This document shows positions 27,963-37,110 of a stretch of DNA of 64,000 nucleotides, piece by piece (the first letter of the stretch is position 1; every line of letters starts with the position of its first letter). The stretch spans positions 558,001-622,000 of the forward strand of contig NZ_CP067225.1 of NCBI RefSeq assembly GCF_016617715.1. The letters run 5' to 3'. The translations under genes and the position numbers were made by a program. This DNA comes from Paracoccus sp. MC1862 (GTDB lineage: Bacteria; Pseudomonadota; Alphaproteobacteria; Rhodobacterales; Rhodobacteraceae). Below the pieces are notes generated by a model that was not told the DNA's origin, ran no database searches, and saw only the letters and a program-made list of their open reading frames with translations.

Positions 27963-29042
27963 ATGATCGGGAAGTCGATCCGTAGAACGAAGGGGCGGGG
28001 ACGCCTATTCGACTCCATCCTCGACACTGTCGGCGACACCCCGGTGATCCGGGTGAAGAATCTCGCGCCCAACGGTGTGCGCCTCTACGTCAAGGCCGAG
28101 TTCTTCAACCCGGCAGGCTCCGTCAAGGACCGCCTCGCGCTGAACATCATCGAGGCGGCGGAACGCGCCGGCACCTTGCAGCCCGGCCAGACCGTGATCG
28201 AGGCGACCAGCGGCAACACTGGCATCGGGCTGGCCATGGTCTGTGCGCAGAAGGGCTATCCGCTGGTTGTGACGATGGCCGAAAGCTTCTCGGTCGAACG
28301 GCGGCGGGTGATGCGGATGCTTGGCGCCAAGGTGGTGCTGACCCCCCGCGCGCAGAAGGGAACCGGCATGTACATGAAGGCCGTGGAGCTGGCCAACGAA
28401 CACGGCTGGTTCCTGGCTCGGCAGTTCGAGACACCCGCGAATGCCGATATCCACGAGGCAACCACGGCGTGCGAGATCATCGGCGATTTTGCTGGCGACA
28501 GACTGGATTACGTGGTCACGGGCTACGGCACCGGCGGCACGGTGACTGGCCTCTCCCGCGTATTGCGCCGTGAACGACCCGAGACGAAGATCATCCTGTC
28601 AGAGCCGACGAATGCCGCTCTGGTGTCCAGCGGCCTCGCGCAGGAGCGCGGGCCAGACGAAGCGCCCGCAGCCAGTCATCCTGCATTCGAGCCTCATCCG
28701 ATCCAGGGCTGGACGCCGGACTTCATCCCCTTCGTGCTGCAGGAGGCGCTGGACAACGGCGGTTATGACGAGTTGATCCCGGTCTCTGGGGCTGACGGCA
28801 TCGCATGGGCCAGGAAGCTTGCAAGCCGGGAGGGCATCATGACGGGGATCTCGGGCGGGGCGAGCTTTGCGGTCGCCATGCAGATCGCCGAGCGTGCAAC
28901 TGAAGGCTCCGTGATTCTGGCCATGCTGCCCGACACCGGCGAGCGGTACCTGACCACGCCGCTGTTCGAGGCGATCCACGAGGACATGGACGATGAGGAG
29001 CGTGCACTGTCGCTCTCCACGCCCGGTTATCGAATGGGGTGA
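27963..29042 (+). CDS. cysteine synthase-family PLP enzyme
   Basis: A 359-residue fold-type II PLP enzyme. The PLP lysine is in PAGSVKDRLALN (about 45), the substrate loop is EATSGNTGIGLAM (about 80-92), the phosphate glycine loop is TGYGTGGTVTGL (about 180) and a final SGGASF (about 296) completes the site. These fit O-acetylserine sulfhydrylase or cystathionine beta-synthase-like enzymes; the protein is longer than CysK (about 310). Ribosome site GGGAGTGAG precedes ATG 27963. The next two small genes follow closely, so it heads a likely operon. Confidence 0.85.
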   Translation: MIGKSIRRTKGRGRLFDSILDTVGDTPVIRVKNLAPNGVRLYVKAEFFNPAGSVKDRLALNIIEAAERAGTLQPGQTVIEATSGNTGIGLAMVCAQKGYPLVVTMAESFSVERRRVMRMLGAKVVLTPRAQKGTGMYMKAVELANEHGWFLARQFETPANADIHEATTACEIIGDFAGDRLDYVVTGYGTGGTVTGLSRVLRRERPETKIILSEPTNAALVSSGLAQERGPDEAPAASHPAFEPHPIQGWTPDFIPFVLQEALDNGGYDELIPVSGADGIAWARKLASREGIMTGISGGASFAVAMQIAERATEGSVILAMLPDTGERYLTTPLFEAIHEDMDDEERALSLSTPGYRMG

Positions 29043-29064
29043 AGCGGACCAACAGGAAGGAAAA

Positions 29065-29271
29065 ATGGGGATGCCCGCTGAAATCGACGCCGTCCCACCC
29101 TGGCCCGCCAAGGCGGAACCTCTATGCGCGAGGCCTATGGCCCACGACAGTCGCCAGGATGACGCAACGCCAGAGCACTCGTCCACTGGCGCAGAGATTG
29201 GGAAACCTGTCTACTGGAACGAGGCCCCGCCACTGGTGCGCCGCCTGGTCAGCGAGGCGGTTGGTACATGA
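29065..29271 (+). CDS. small hypothetical protein, 68 aa
   Basis: ATG 29065 has a strong AGGAAGGAAAA ribosome site. It starts 22 bases after the cysteine-synthase-like gene, and its stop overlaps the start of the next gene (ATGA), so translation appears coupled. The product is Pro/Ala/Glu-rich, without a membrane segment or signal peptide, ending in [18 protein letters not shown]. The family is not recognised, but the coupling argues it is real. Confidence 0.6.
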   Translation: MGMPAEIDAVPPWPAKAEPLCARPMAHDSRQDDATPEHSSTGAEIGKPVYWNEAPPLVRRLVSEAVGT

Positions 29272-29633
29272 CCGGCCCTGCGGACAGTACTGTGGCGCTC
29301 GCGGCGCTGGTGCGAGCCCTGTTGTCGAGCCAGGTGGCCGGTGCGTCCTGCCTCACTTATCAGGAGCTCGCGAAAGCGCTTGGACTGGTGCCCCCCGGCA
29401 CCATCTCCCAAATCGCCGCCGCGCTCGAGCAAACGATGCGAGAGGATGTCGAAGCGGGGCGGCCCATGGTTGCGGCTCTGGTCGTCAGCCGCATGAATGG
29501 TCTGCCGAGGCGCGGTTTCTTCGATCTTGCGGTCGAACTGGGTCGCTTTCCGGCCGATGCGGAACGTCATTATGCGGCATGGCAGTCGGAATGCACCGCA
29601 GGTTTCAAGAAGGTCCACGGCAACGGCGCCTGA
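29268..29633 (+). CDS. conserved hypothetical protein, 121 aa
   Basis: A soluble, mostly helical protein with a winged-helix-like start ([47 protein letters not shown]). It ends in a conserved-looking [17 protein letters not shown] block. I have seen this pattern in uncharacterised bacterial proteins, but no function is established. It overlaps the previous 68-residue protein by four bases and is third in the cysteine-synthase-like operon. Confidence 0.7.
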   Translation: MTGPADSTVALAALVRALLSSQVAGASCLTYQELAKALGLVPPGTISQIAAALEQTMREDVEAGRPMVAALVVSRMNGLPRRGFFDLAVELGRFPADAERHYAAWQSECTAGFKKVHGNGA

Positions 29634-29772
29634 CGTAGCTGCGCGAAGGAGAACGCCTTGGATGACCCGACCTCGAACCAGCGCATCGAGGTTTGTAGCA
29701 AGACGGCGGATTGGGTCACTGAACCGAGTCAGGTTTGCCGGAGGCTCCAATTCCCGAGTAGGCTGGAGCATC

Positions 29773-29970
29773 ATGAGCAAGACGACGAACAAGTTTTCCC
29801 CTGAAGTGCGCGAGCGCGCGGTGCGGCTGGTTTCTGATAACGAGGGTCAGCATGGCTCTCGCTGGCAGGCGATTGTGTCAATCGCGGCGAAGATTGGCTG
29901 TTCAGCACCCTGAACGAATGGGTGAAGAAGGCCGAGATCGACAGTGGTAGGCGAGCAGACATCCCCCGTG
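29773..29970 (+). pseudogene. IS3-family OrfA fragment
   Basis: The plus strand reads [20 protein letters not shown], then [22 protein letters not shown], and after a one-frame slip near 29905 NEWVKKAEIDSGRRADIP. This is the helix-turn-helix OrfA of IS3-type elements. The leucine-zipper part and all of OrfB are missing; an IS66 relic follows. It differs from the other IS3 types in the window. Confidence 0.8.
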
Positions 29971-30036
29971 GTTCTGGAGTTGAGATGCTTGTCCTGGTGA
30001 CCTGCGAGGTGATGACACTGGACCGGGAAAAAGCGC

Positions 30037-30957
30037 TTGCGTCATGCGCGCCCATCTGCGCGGCGCGGAACGGATCTTCGTCGACGAGACCCCCGCGCCG
30101 ATGCTGGACCCGGGCCGGAAGGCCACGAAGAGCGGCCACTTCCGGGCCGCCGGGTCCGACGACCGCGGCCATGGCGGTGCGGGCCCGCCCCTCGTCCTGT
30201 TCCACTATGCTTCCGGCCGGGGAGGGGAGCATCCGCTGAAGTTCCTCGACGGATACCGCGGCCGCTTGCCTCGCAATGCGATGCCTGCCAGTCTTGCAAC
30301 GCGCTCACCGGGCGTGCGCGAGGGTGGCCCGTGGCAACTGGCTGTTGCTGGACCCATGTCCGCCGCCGCTTCGTCAATCGCTTCAAGAACGTGCACTCGC
30401 CGACCGCTGAGAAGATGCTGCGTCAGATCGCGCTGCTCTATCAGATCGAGAAGGCCGTGCGTGGCAACGGCGCGGCCATCCGTCTAGTCGTTCGGCGCGA
30501 GCATGCGGCACCCGTCGTTGCCGCGCCCGGACCATGTCTCGAGGCCCAGCTCTCGCGCATCCCGCAGAAATCCCAATTGGCCGAGGACATCCGCTATACC
30601 CTCGCGCACTGGCCCGGCCTGATCGTTCGGCAAAGCCTTGTCCTCGACGACGGCATCCTTGAGTTGGACACCAACCCGGTCGAGAACCAGATCCGTCCGA
30701 TCGCCCTGACCAGGAAAAACGCCCTCTTCGCGGGCAAAGAGGTCGGCGCCGAGAACGGGGCGATGCTGGCCTCGCTGGCCGCCACCTGCAAGATGTCCGG
30801 CGTCAACCCGGTCGGCTGCATCGCCGATACTCTCCGTGCCATCCCCGACGGCCACCCGAAATCCCGCATCGAAAAATTCATGCCTGGGGGCCGCACACTG
30901 CTGTCAGGCCTCACCGCACAGGGACCCGCCGCCACGCTTACGGACGAGTCAGTCTAG
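30037..30957 (+). pseudogene. IS66-family TnpC transposase, degenerate
   Basis: The first part (IFVDETPAPMLDPGRKATKSGHF) is in one frame. The second (CCWTHVRRRFVNRF, then EKMLRQIALLYQIEKAVRG, then LDDGILELDTNPVENQIRPIALTRKNALFAG) is in another. These are the DDE core of IS66 TnpC, including the ELDTNPVEN/IRPIAL region. The N-terminal third and the accessory genes tnpA and tnpB are absent. Frameshifts make it nonfunctional. Confidence 0.85.
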
Positions 30958-31038
30958 AGACAGCCAGCTTTTCGATCGGTAGCAGGTCTCACGCACCGCC
31001 CTGAGCCTTCCCTTATCCCGGTCGGCCGGAAGCAGGCG

Positions 31039-31063
31039 GGATGCCGCGATTACTGCGGCATCC
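31039..31063 (-). terminator. hairpin downstream of the small secreted protein
   Basis: GGATGCCGC and GCGGCATCC pair over nine bases with a seven-base loop, 16 bases beyond the stop of the minus-strand gene at 31079. There is no long T-run, so termination is likely but not certain. Confidence 0.5.
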
Positions 31064-31078
31064 TTCAATCTGTGAGAC

Positions 31079-31333
31079 TCACTGCCCGGTGTCGATCACG
31101 CCGCTGGATGGGATAAGAGTCACCCTCACCAGTTCGCTGGCAGGCAGGTTCTCGTTCACCAAGTCCTCGCTGCTGTGGATCGTGCCGGCAGGCACCTCAA
31201 CGGTGTATTCCGCCTGGACCACAACAGAGCCGTCGTCCCGGTCCCCGTGGTCACTCGGATCCACGAGCTTATCGGCTTGCGCCGCGGTGGCGGCCAGGCC
31301 GAGGACGGCCAAGGCAACTGCAAACGTCTTCAT
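31079..31333 (-). CDS. small secreted protein, 84 aa
   Basis: ATG 31333 has the ribosome site AGAAAGGAAAT seven bases upstream. The signal peptide MKTFAVALAVLGLAATAAQA is clear, leaving a mature acidic protein of about 64 residues (DPSDHGDRDDGSVVVQAEYTVEVPAG). A hairpin follows the gene. No family is recognised; it may be a small periplasmic stress protein, which is only a guess. Confidence 0.7.
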   Translation of the reverse strand: MKTFAVALAVLGLAATAAQADKLVDPSDHGDRDDGSVVVQAEYTVEVPAGTIHSSEDLVNENLPASELVRVTLIPSSGVIDTGQ

Positions 31334-31865
31334 GGCGATTTCCTTTCTCTGCATGAGTTGGCGCTTCGCCATGCCGCCATGAGGCAGAAAGGAGGAAAGG
31401 AAGGTGAAGACCGAACAGGAAGTTTCCACGGTCCTTTCGTCGATACATGAGCCAGACAGTACGTTTGATCTGCACTGGCAGGGCGCGCATGGTCTTCAGG
31501 ACCACGACCCAGGTACCCGTTGCCGCGCTGCAGGCCCTCATCGCTCCCGTTGTCTGGTGTTATCTGAGCGGGTTCGGTGATCTGGCTCACTTGCTGGCCA
31601 TCACCCGGCATCTTGTCATCGGCACCCATCGTTGGGTCCTCCAAGAGACCCCGCGGGAAGTGTTCACGGAGTCGTCGCATATATAGGAAGCGCAGAACCT
31701 TTTTTCATCACTTCGTCGAAAATAATCATGACCGGTTTCTCGTCTGCGCGATGAGCAGGCGGAATGCCAAGACGCCGCCGCTAGAGCTAGTTCGGGCAAT
31801 CTGCATAGGGGGGTGAGTGGATCATCCGGGCGTCCTCGGCATGATGCCGGGGGCGGGGAGAGGCC
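31334..31865. other. no supported gene
   Basis: The stretch carries the leader of the secreted protein gene on its left. Short open frames elsewhere lack recognisable content. The right end (about 31790-31865) is probably the terminal region of the following IS3 relic. Confidence 0.4.
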
Positions 31866-32966
31866 ATGAGCAGACGACCGGGCCGGAACCACCGCCCGGC
31901 TTTCAAGGCGCAGGCAGCGCTGGCCGCCATCAGGGGCAGGAAGACGCTGGCCGGACTGGCCGGGCAGTTCGACGTGCATCCGGACCCAGGCCACGCAGTA
32001 GCGCAGGCAGCGCCTGGACGGCGCCTCCGGGGTGTCCGGGGCGCGGGGGGGCGGCCGCGGTGGATCCGGCATCGGCGGTGGAGGTGAGCACGCTGCACGC
32101 GAAGAGCGGCGAGCTGACGCCGGGGAAGGATTTCTTGTCCGGCGCGCTCGGGCCGGGGCCGGTCTGCTGCCGGGCGCAGGACGATGATCGACCGCGACCA
32201 TGGGCTGGGCGTCAGCCGCAAGGCGAAGGTGCCCGGGATCAGCGGGGGCCGCGCCTGCTACCTGCCGCGGCCTGCCTCGGCCGCCGATCCCGCGCTCATG
32301 CGCCGGATCGACGCACTTCATCCTGAGCATCCCTTCGCGGGCAGCCGGATGCTGAAGGGCCTGTTGCGGGCGGAGGAACACGAACCGGGCCGGCTTCACG
32401 TCTGCCCGCTGAGGAAGGGGATGGCGAGCCCGGCGCTCTGCCGCCCGAACACGTCAAAGCCGGTGCCGGGCCACAAGATCTCTCCTTGTCTGGTGCGCCA
32501 TCCGGCAGTGACGGGGCCAGGCCAGGCCTGGGCAATGGACAATCACCTCCATTCCGATGGCGAGGGCTTTGTCCACCTGACCGCCGTCCTCGGCTGGTTC
32601 AGCCGCAAGGTCCTCGCCCGGCGGCTGGCGATCACGCGGTCACCGGACTTCTGCATCGAGACCCTGAAGGACGCGCTCGGCCGCTCCGGCCGACCGGAGA
32701 TCTTCAACAGCGACCAGGGCTCGCAGTTCACCGGTGTGGCGTTCATCACGGCGCTGAAGAACGCCAGGGTCGCCATCAGCATGGACGGCAGGGGGTCGGC
32801 CCATACGCCGAGGGCGCGGCAACGCCTTCGTCGAGCGGCGCTGGCGGACGGTGAACCGAAGGACCGCGCAGCGAAATACAGAGGAGGTGTCCCGGCGCCC
32901 CTGCGGCAGCGTCTCCGGGACCGGGGCCTCGATCGGCCGCTATGTGGGCTTCTGCAACATGTGTAA
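31866..32966 (+). pseudogene. IS3-family transposase (OrfA and OrfB), degenerate and 3'-truncated
   Basis: OrfA starts MSRRPGRNHRPAFKAQAALAAIRGRKTLAGLAGQFDVHP. OrfB is readable from IDRDHGLGVSRKAK through MRRIDALHPEHPFAGSRMLKGLLR, AWAMDNHLHSDGEGFVHLTAVLGWFSRKVLA and the DDE block EIFNSDQGSQFTGVAF. It stops in GRYVGFCNM, where intact relatives continue with RRPHSSL. The first catalytic Asp region is altered (AMDNHLH for the usual MDITYI). Missing end and frameshifts make it dead. Confidence 0.8.
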
Positions 32967-33220
32967 CCGCCCCGTGCGCAAGAGGGATCTTCGGAGCTGA
33001 TCTTGACGCGGTGTCGGGTGCTGACATGTGTCCGGCCTCTGATGCGGCCTTGCTACACGCCGCGGGCCCGTATGGTGTTCGCGGATCAGGCCCCAAATCA
33101 ACGCCGCGTGCTCGATGGCACTTTGTTGCAGGCTGGTTCCTCTGACCCCGTCTCACGACCGTTGCGCCAAACTGCTCCTTGCCCTCTTCCGCTCCGACGT
33201 CCTCGCGACCGACGGGCGGC

Positions 33221-34249
33221 TTACGCCGCTACGGCCGGAGCCCGGTAGACACCACCCCTGCGCATCAGCGCCCAGACGATGCGCGCCATCTTGTTGGCCA
33301 GTGCCACCCGCACCAGCATTGGCGGCTTGCGCATCAGCATCCCCGCCAGCCAGGTGCCTGGCCGGGCTGCAGCGTGGACATGGCGCTTGATGATGATGCT
33401 GTTGGCGCCGAGGATCAGCAATCGCCTGAGGGACCGTTCGCCCATCTTCGTCGTCGCCCCGAGCCGCTGCTTGCCGCCCGTCGAATGCTGCCGCGGCGTG
33501 AGGCCGAGCCAGGCCGCAAAGTCCCGTGCCCGGCGGAATGTCTCGGGCGGCGGAGCCAGGACCGCGATGGCTGTGGCGATCAGCGGCCCGATGCCGGGCA
33601 CCGTCATCAGACGCCGGGCGACCTCGTTCTCTTTCGCGTGACGGGCGATCTCGACATCGAGCTGTCCGATCTCCGTCTGGAGGTGCCTGAGGGCCGCAAC
33701 CAGCACCGTCAGCGTGGCGATGGCGTCTGCTGGCAGGCCGCTTTCCGGATCCTCGACGATGGCAATCAGCCGCGCGGTGTTGGCCGCACCCTGGGGCACG
33801 ATCTGCCCGAACTCGCCCAGATGCCCGCGCAGGGCATTGATCGCCTGTGTCCGCTGCCGGATCAGAAGCTCGCGCACGCGGAAGACCATCGCGGCTCCCT
33901 GCGTCTCTTCGCTCTTCACGGGCACGAAGCGCATCGTCGGGCGCTGTGCGGCTTCGCAGATCGCCTCTGCATCAGCAGCATCATTCTTCTGGCGCTTCAC
34001 GAAAGGCTTCACGTAGGCAGGAGGGATCAGGCGCACCTCATGGCCCAGCTTGCTGATCTCTCGGCCCCAGAAATGAGCGCCGCCACAGGCTTCCATTGCC
34101 ACGACGCATGGCGGCAGCTGGCTGAAAAACTCCAGCACGTGATCCCGCCGCAACTTCTTGCGCAGCACCGCCTGGCCAAACGCGTCGGCCCCGTGCGCCT
34201 GAAACACATGCTTCGCCAGATCGAGCCCGATCGTAGTAATCTTCGACAT
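33221..34249 (-). CDS. IS110-family transposase, intact, second type
   Basis: A 342-residue transposase with the DEDD domain (TIGLDLAKHVFQAHG; VVAMEACGGAHFWGRE; KNDAADAEAICEAA) and the C-terminal LMTVPGIGPLIATAIAVL/WLGLTPRQHSTGGKQRLG domain. ATG 34249 (MSKITT) is preferred to an upstream ATG because the family start aligns there. No damage is visible. The upstream region resembles that of the other IS110 copy (TTGGC-CAT--GATGCCGT pattern), suggesting related ends. Confidence 0.9.
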   Translation of the reverse strand: MSKITTIGLDLAKHVFQAHGADAFGQAVLRKKLRRDHVLEFFSQLPPCVVAMEACGGAHFWGREISKLGHEVRLIPPAYVKPFVKRQKNDAADAEAICEAAQRPTMRFVPVKSEETQGAAMVFRVRELLIRQRTQAINALRGHLGEFGQIVPQGAANTARLIAIVEDPESGLPADAIATLTVLVAALRHLQTEIGQLDVEIARHAKENEVARRLMTVPGIGPLIATAIAVLAPPPETFRRARDFAAWLGLTPRQHSTGGKQRLGATTKMGERSLRRLLILGANSIIIKRHVHAAARPGTWLAGMLMRKPPMLVRVALANKMARIVWALMRRGGVYRAPAVAA

Positions 34250-34547
34250 GACCGCTCCCCTGTGTGGATCGTCGCAGACCCACCTTGGCACATCGATGCC
34301 GTCGGGGGGCGGTCACATCATCAGCACCAGGCCGCATTCGTCGCCCGGCGGGCAGACGCCTGATCAGCCTGTCTCAGCCAGCCGATGCCAATCCCGGCGG
34401 CGGCGCTACCAGGACGGAGATCCACTTGGCAGCACACCCGACACTGGTCAGACGAAGCAAGCCAGCTCTCCTGAGATTCGGACCTCTTTGACGGGAGCGA
34501 CACTGAAGGGTGCGGGAGATTGCACGCTCCCCTCGCGCGTTAAGATG
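34250..34547. other. spacer between IS110 and the aldehyde dehydrogenase
   Basis: No gene. GGGAG and CTCCC flank eight bases near 34512-34529 and could form a weak terminator hairpin for the dehydrogenase operon arriving on the minus strand. Confidence 0.4.
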
Positions 34548-36080
34548 TCAGGCGGGCGAGTAGCTGAAGCTCATCGTCGGCGTTGCGGATGTCTCGACCC
34601 AGACGCTTTTCGTCACCGAATAGGCTTTCAGGGCCTCGCGACCCGAAGACCTGCCGTAGCCGCTCTTGCGGAAGCCGCCGAAGGGCGACATGACATTGAT
34701 CGTCTTGTAGGAGTTGATCCAGAATGTCCCGGCCCGAACCTTGCCGGCGATCCGGTGGGCGCGGCCCACATCCTGGGTCCAGACTGCGCCGGCCAAACCG
34801 TAGTTCGTAGCATTGGCGATCGCCACGGCTTCGTCCTCGTCCCCGAACGAAGTGACGCCGACCACCGGGCCGAAGACCTCCTCGTTGGCGATCTCCATGT
34901 CTCGCCTGACCTCGTCTATCACGGTCGGTGCGTAGAAATACCCCTCGGGGAACGCCTCCGGGCGCTCTCCTCCGGTGATGATCCGGCCTCCCTCGGCCGC
35001 GGCGCGACGCACCATCAAGCTGACCTTCTCGAACTGGCGCAGGTTGTTGATTGGCCCCATCAGGGCCGTGCGGTCAAGCGGCATGCCGACCGGAATGCGG
35101 GTGGTCGCCTCCGCATAGCGGCGCATGAACTCGGCGTGGATGTTCCGGTGCACCAGCAGACGCGAGCCGGCGACGCAGCTCTGCCCGGCGCCGCCGAAGA
35201 TCGCGGCCTGAGAGCCGACGATCGCGCGGTTCAGATCGGCGTCGTCGAAGATGATGTTGGCCGACTTGCCGCCGAGTTCGAGGATGCAGGGCACGATGTT
35301 GCGAGCGGCTGTCTCGGCGATCTTCGCGCCTGCCGCGGCCGAACCCACGAAGACCACCAGCCGCGTCTCGGGATGACTGATCGCATACTGGCCCGCGGTC
35401 GGACCCGCGCCGGCGATGACGTTCACCAGGCCGCGCGGCGCGCCGGCCTTCTCACAAAGGACCCCGATGACCAGCGAGCTGTGCGGCGTCAGCTCGGACG
35501 GCTTGAGGATCACGCCGTTGCCCGCACAGATCGCGGGGGCGACCTGCCAGCCGGCCGTGAAAAGCGGCGCGTTCCACGGCGTGATCTGGACCACGACGCC
35601 ATAAGGCTCAGGTCGGGTGTAATTCAGATGTGTGGTCGGGACCGGAATCACTTCGCCATGCAGCTTGTCGCACCAGCCCGCGTAATATTCGAACATCTCG
35701 GCCACCCGGATGACCTCGCCAGAGATGTCGCGGATCAGCCGTCCGGCAGAAATTGCCTCCAGTTCGGCAATCGCCTCCGCGTTTTCGCGCAGAAGTTGGC
35801 CGATGCGGAACATGATCCGCCCACGCTCAGAGGCGGTCTTGGCCCACCATTCGGCCTGGGCCTGGACGGCAGCCGCGGCTGCCGCATCGATGACGTTGGC
35901 GCCCGCATCGGCATAGGTATCCGCCAACTTGCCGGTGGCGGGATCGTAGAGCTCGATCGAATCGCCGTCGCCCTTCTGTGCCTCGCCGCCGACAAAGCTT
36001 GCGAGTCCATCGAAGCCGCAAAGCTGCTTCATCAACTGTGCGACGCGGGCGGCAGTGTCGAATTCGGGAACGGTGTTCAT
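34548..36080 (-). CDS. aldehyde dehydrogenase family protein
   Basis: A 510-residue NAD(P)-dependent aldehyde dehydrogenase. It has the nucleotide-binding ITPWNAPLF and KPSELTPHSS (about 170-200), catalytic Glu in LELGGKSANII and catalytic Cys in FGGAGQSCVAGSRL (about 305), plus the C-terminal PFGGFRKSGYGR. It oxidises an aldehyde to an acid in the cytoplasm; the substrate is unknown. ATG 36080 lies one base after the stop of the upstream dehydrogenase, so the two are one operon. That operon sits downstream of a LysR regulator. Confidence 0.92.
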   Translation of the reverse strand: MNTVPEFDTAARVAQLMKQLCGFDGLASFVGGEAQKGDGDSIELYDPATGKLADTYADAGANVIDAAAAAAVQAQAEWWAKTASERGRIMFRIGQLLRENAEAIAELEAISAGRLIRDISGEVIRVAEMFEYYAGWCDKLHGEVIPVPTTHLNYTRPEPYGVVVQITPWNAPLFTAGWQVAPAICAGNGVILKPSELTPHSSLVIGVLCEKAGAPRGLVNVIAGAGPTAGQYAISHPETRLVVFVGSAAAGAKIAETAARNIVPCILELGGKSANIIFDDADLNRAIVGSQAAIFGGAGQSCVAGSRLLVHRNIHAEFMRRYAEATTRIPVGMPLDRTALMGPINNLRQFEKVSLMVRRAAAEGGRIITGGERPEAFPEGYFYAPTVIDEVRRDMEIANEEVFGPVVGVTSFGDEDEAVAIANATNYGLAGAVWTQDVGRAHRIAGKVRAGTFWINSYKTINVMSPFGGFRKSGYGRSSGREALKAYSVTKSVWVETSATPTMSFSYSPA

Positions 36081-36081
36081 G

Positions 36082-36984
36082 TCAGTGCGTCTCCGCCTTG
36101 GTGCGCTGGCCGAGTGCGGGATCGCCCAGCCTGGTGAAATCCTCGTCATTGGCGATGCCGGATGCGTCCTCGGCCCAGATCTCCTGAGCCAGCTTCGCCA
36201 TCGGCAGGTCGGCTCCGACCTTGCCGGCCAGGTCGAGGGCCAGACGCACGTCCTTGCGCATCAATCCCGCCGAGAAGCCACTGCAGAACGACCCGGAGAG
36301 AACCCAATTCGGGAAATGCACCTCGGACAGCATCGAGCGTCCAGACGCCGCATTGACCACTCGCAGCGCATCGGCGGCGCCGACGCCGCTCGCCTCGGCC
36401 AGGCGCAGCCCCTCGGCAGTGGTCAGCATGTGGCAGGCAACCAGCATGTTGTTCACGAGCTTGGCGACATTCCCCGCGCCACTGCCACCGACATGGAGGA
36501 TCTTCGTCCCCATAGCCTCGAAATGGGGCAGCGCCTCGCGGAAATGTGCCTCGTCTCCCCCGACCATGAACGACAGTTGGCCGCTTGCAGAGCCGCTCGG
36601 ACCGCCGCTGACGGGCGCGTCCAGAAATCCGTGTCCACGCGCGCCCAGCGCCTCAGCCAGATCGCGGCTGACCTGCGGCTCTGAAGTGGAGGTGTCGATG
36701 ATGATCCTGAAAGCCATGTCGTCGGTCAGGAGCCCGGAGTTGTCGATCACGCTTCGCACGTGCTGCGCGGCAGGCAACGAGAAGATGATGACCCGGCTAT
36801 TGCGGAACACCTCGGCCGGGGACTCTACCACCGTTAGTCCGGCTTTGGCCGCCTTGGCGCGACGGGCGGGATCGAGATCGAAGCCGATGACGTCAAAGCC
36901 CTTGCCAATCAAGGTCTTGCCCATGGGCAGACCCATTGCACCAAGTCCGATCATGCCGGTGCGCAATGCGTCATGTGTGGTCAT
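36082..36984 (-). CDS. 3-hydroxyisobutyrate dehydrogenase-family oxidoreductase
   Basis: A 300-residue beta-hydroxyacid dehydrogenase. It has the N-terminal Rossmann motif GMIGLGAMGLPMGKTLIGKG (about 9-28), the substrate loop DAPVSGGPSGSASGQLSFMVGG (about 119-140) and the catalytic Lys in GSGAGNVAKLVNNML (about 170). It would oxidise a beta-hydroxyacid to a semialdehyde, which the adjacent aldehyde dehydrogenase could take further. ATG 36984 lies 114 bases from the LysR stop; a dyad identical in core to one before the divergent transporter operon lies in that gap. Confidence 0.9.
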   Translation of the reverse strand: MTTHDALRTGMIGLGAMGLPMGKTLIGKGFDVIGFDLDPARRAKAAKAGLTVVESPAEVFRNSRVIIFSLPAAQHVRSVIDNSGLLTDDMAFRIIIDTSTSEPQVSRDLAEALGARGHGFLDAPVSGGPSGSASGQLSFMVGGDEAHFREALPHFEAMGTKILHVGGSGAGNVAKLVNNMLVACHMLTTAEGLRLAEASGVGAADALRVVNAASGRSMLSEVHFPNWVLSGSFCSGFSAGLMRKDVRLALDLAGKVGADLPMAKLAQEIWAEDASGIANDEDFTRLGDPALGQRTKAETH

Positions 36985-37089
36985 GCGTGCTTCCCTGCGG
37001 TTCGTGGCGGCCGCAGCATGCGCAGCCGCCTGTCGTGCCATCCTATCCTTAAGGATCACGCGGCGTGCAGAACACGAGCCGCGCACGCC

Positions 37090-37110
37090 GCGTTGCCCTC
37101 AGGGCAACGC
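37090..37110. promoter_or_regulatory. LysR-type operator candidate upstream of the dehydrogenase operon
   Basis: GCGTTGCCC, spacer TCA, GGGCAACGC is a perfect dyad with nine-base arms. The core contains T-N11-A, the general LysR-box rule. It overlaps the stop codon of the LysR gene and lies about 106 bases before the dehydrogenase start. The six-base core arms recur at 38214-38228. Confidence 0.65.

Noticed and set aside
31447..31686. Plus-strand open frame of 79 codons with a hydrophobic middle
   Set aside because: No ribosome site, no recognisable domain, and it lies between relics.
34248..36137. Long plus-strand frame opposite the aldehyde dehydrogenase
   Set aside because: Shadow frame; the minus strand encodes a complete, motif-bearing enzyme.
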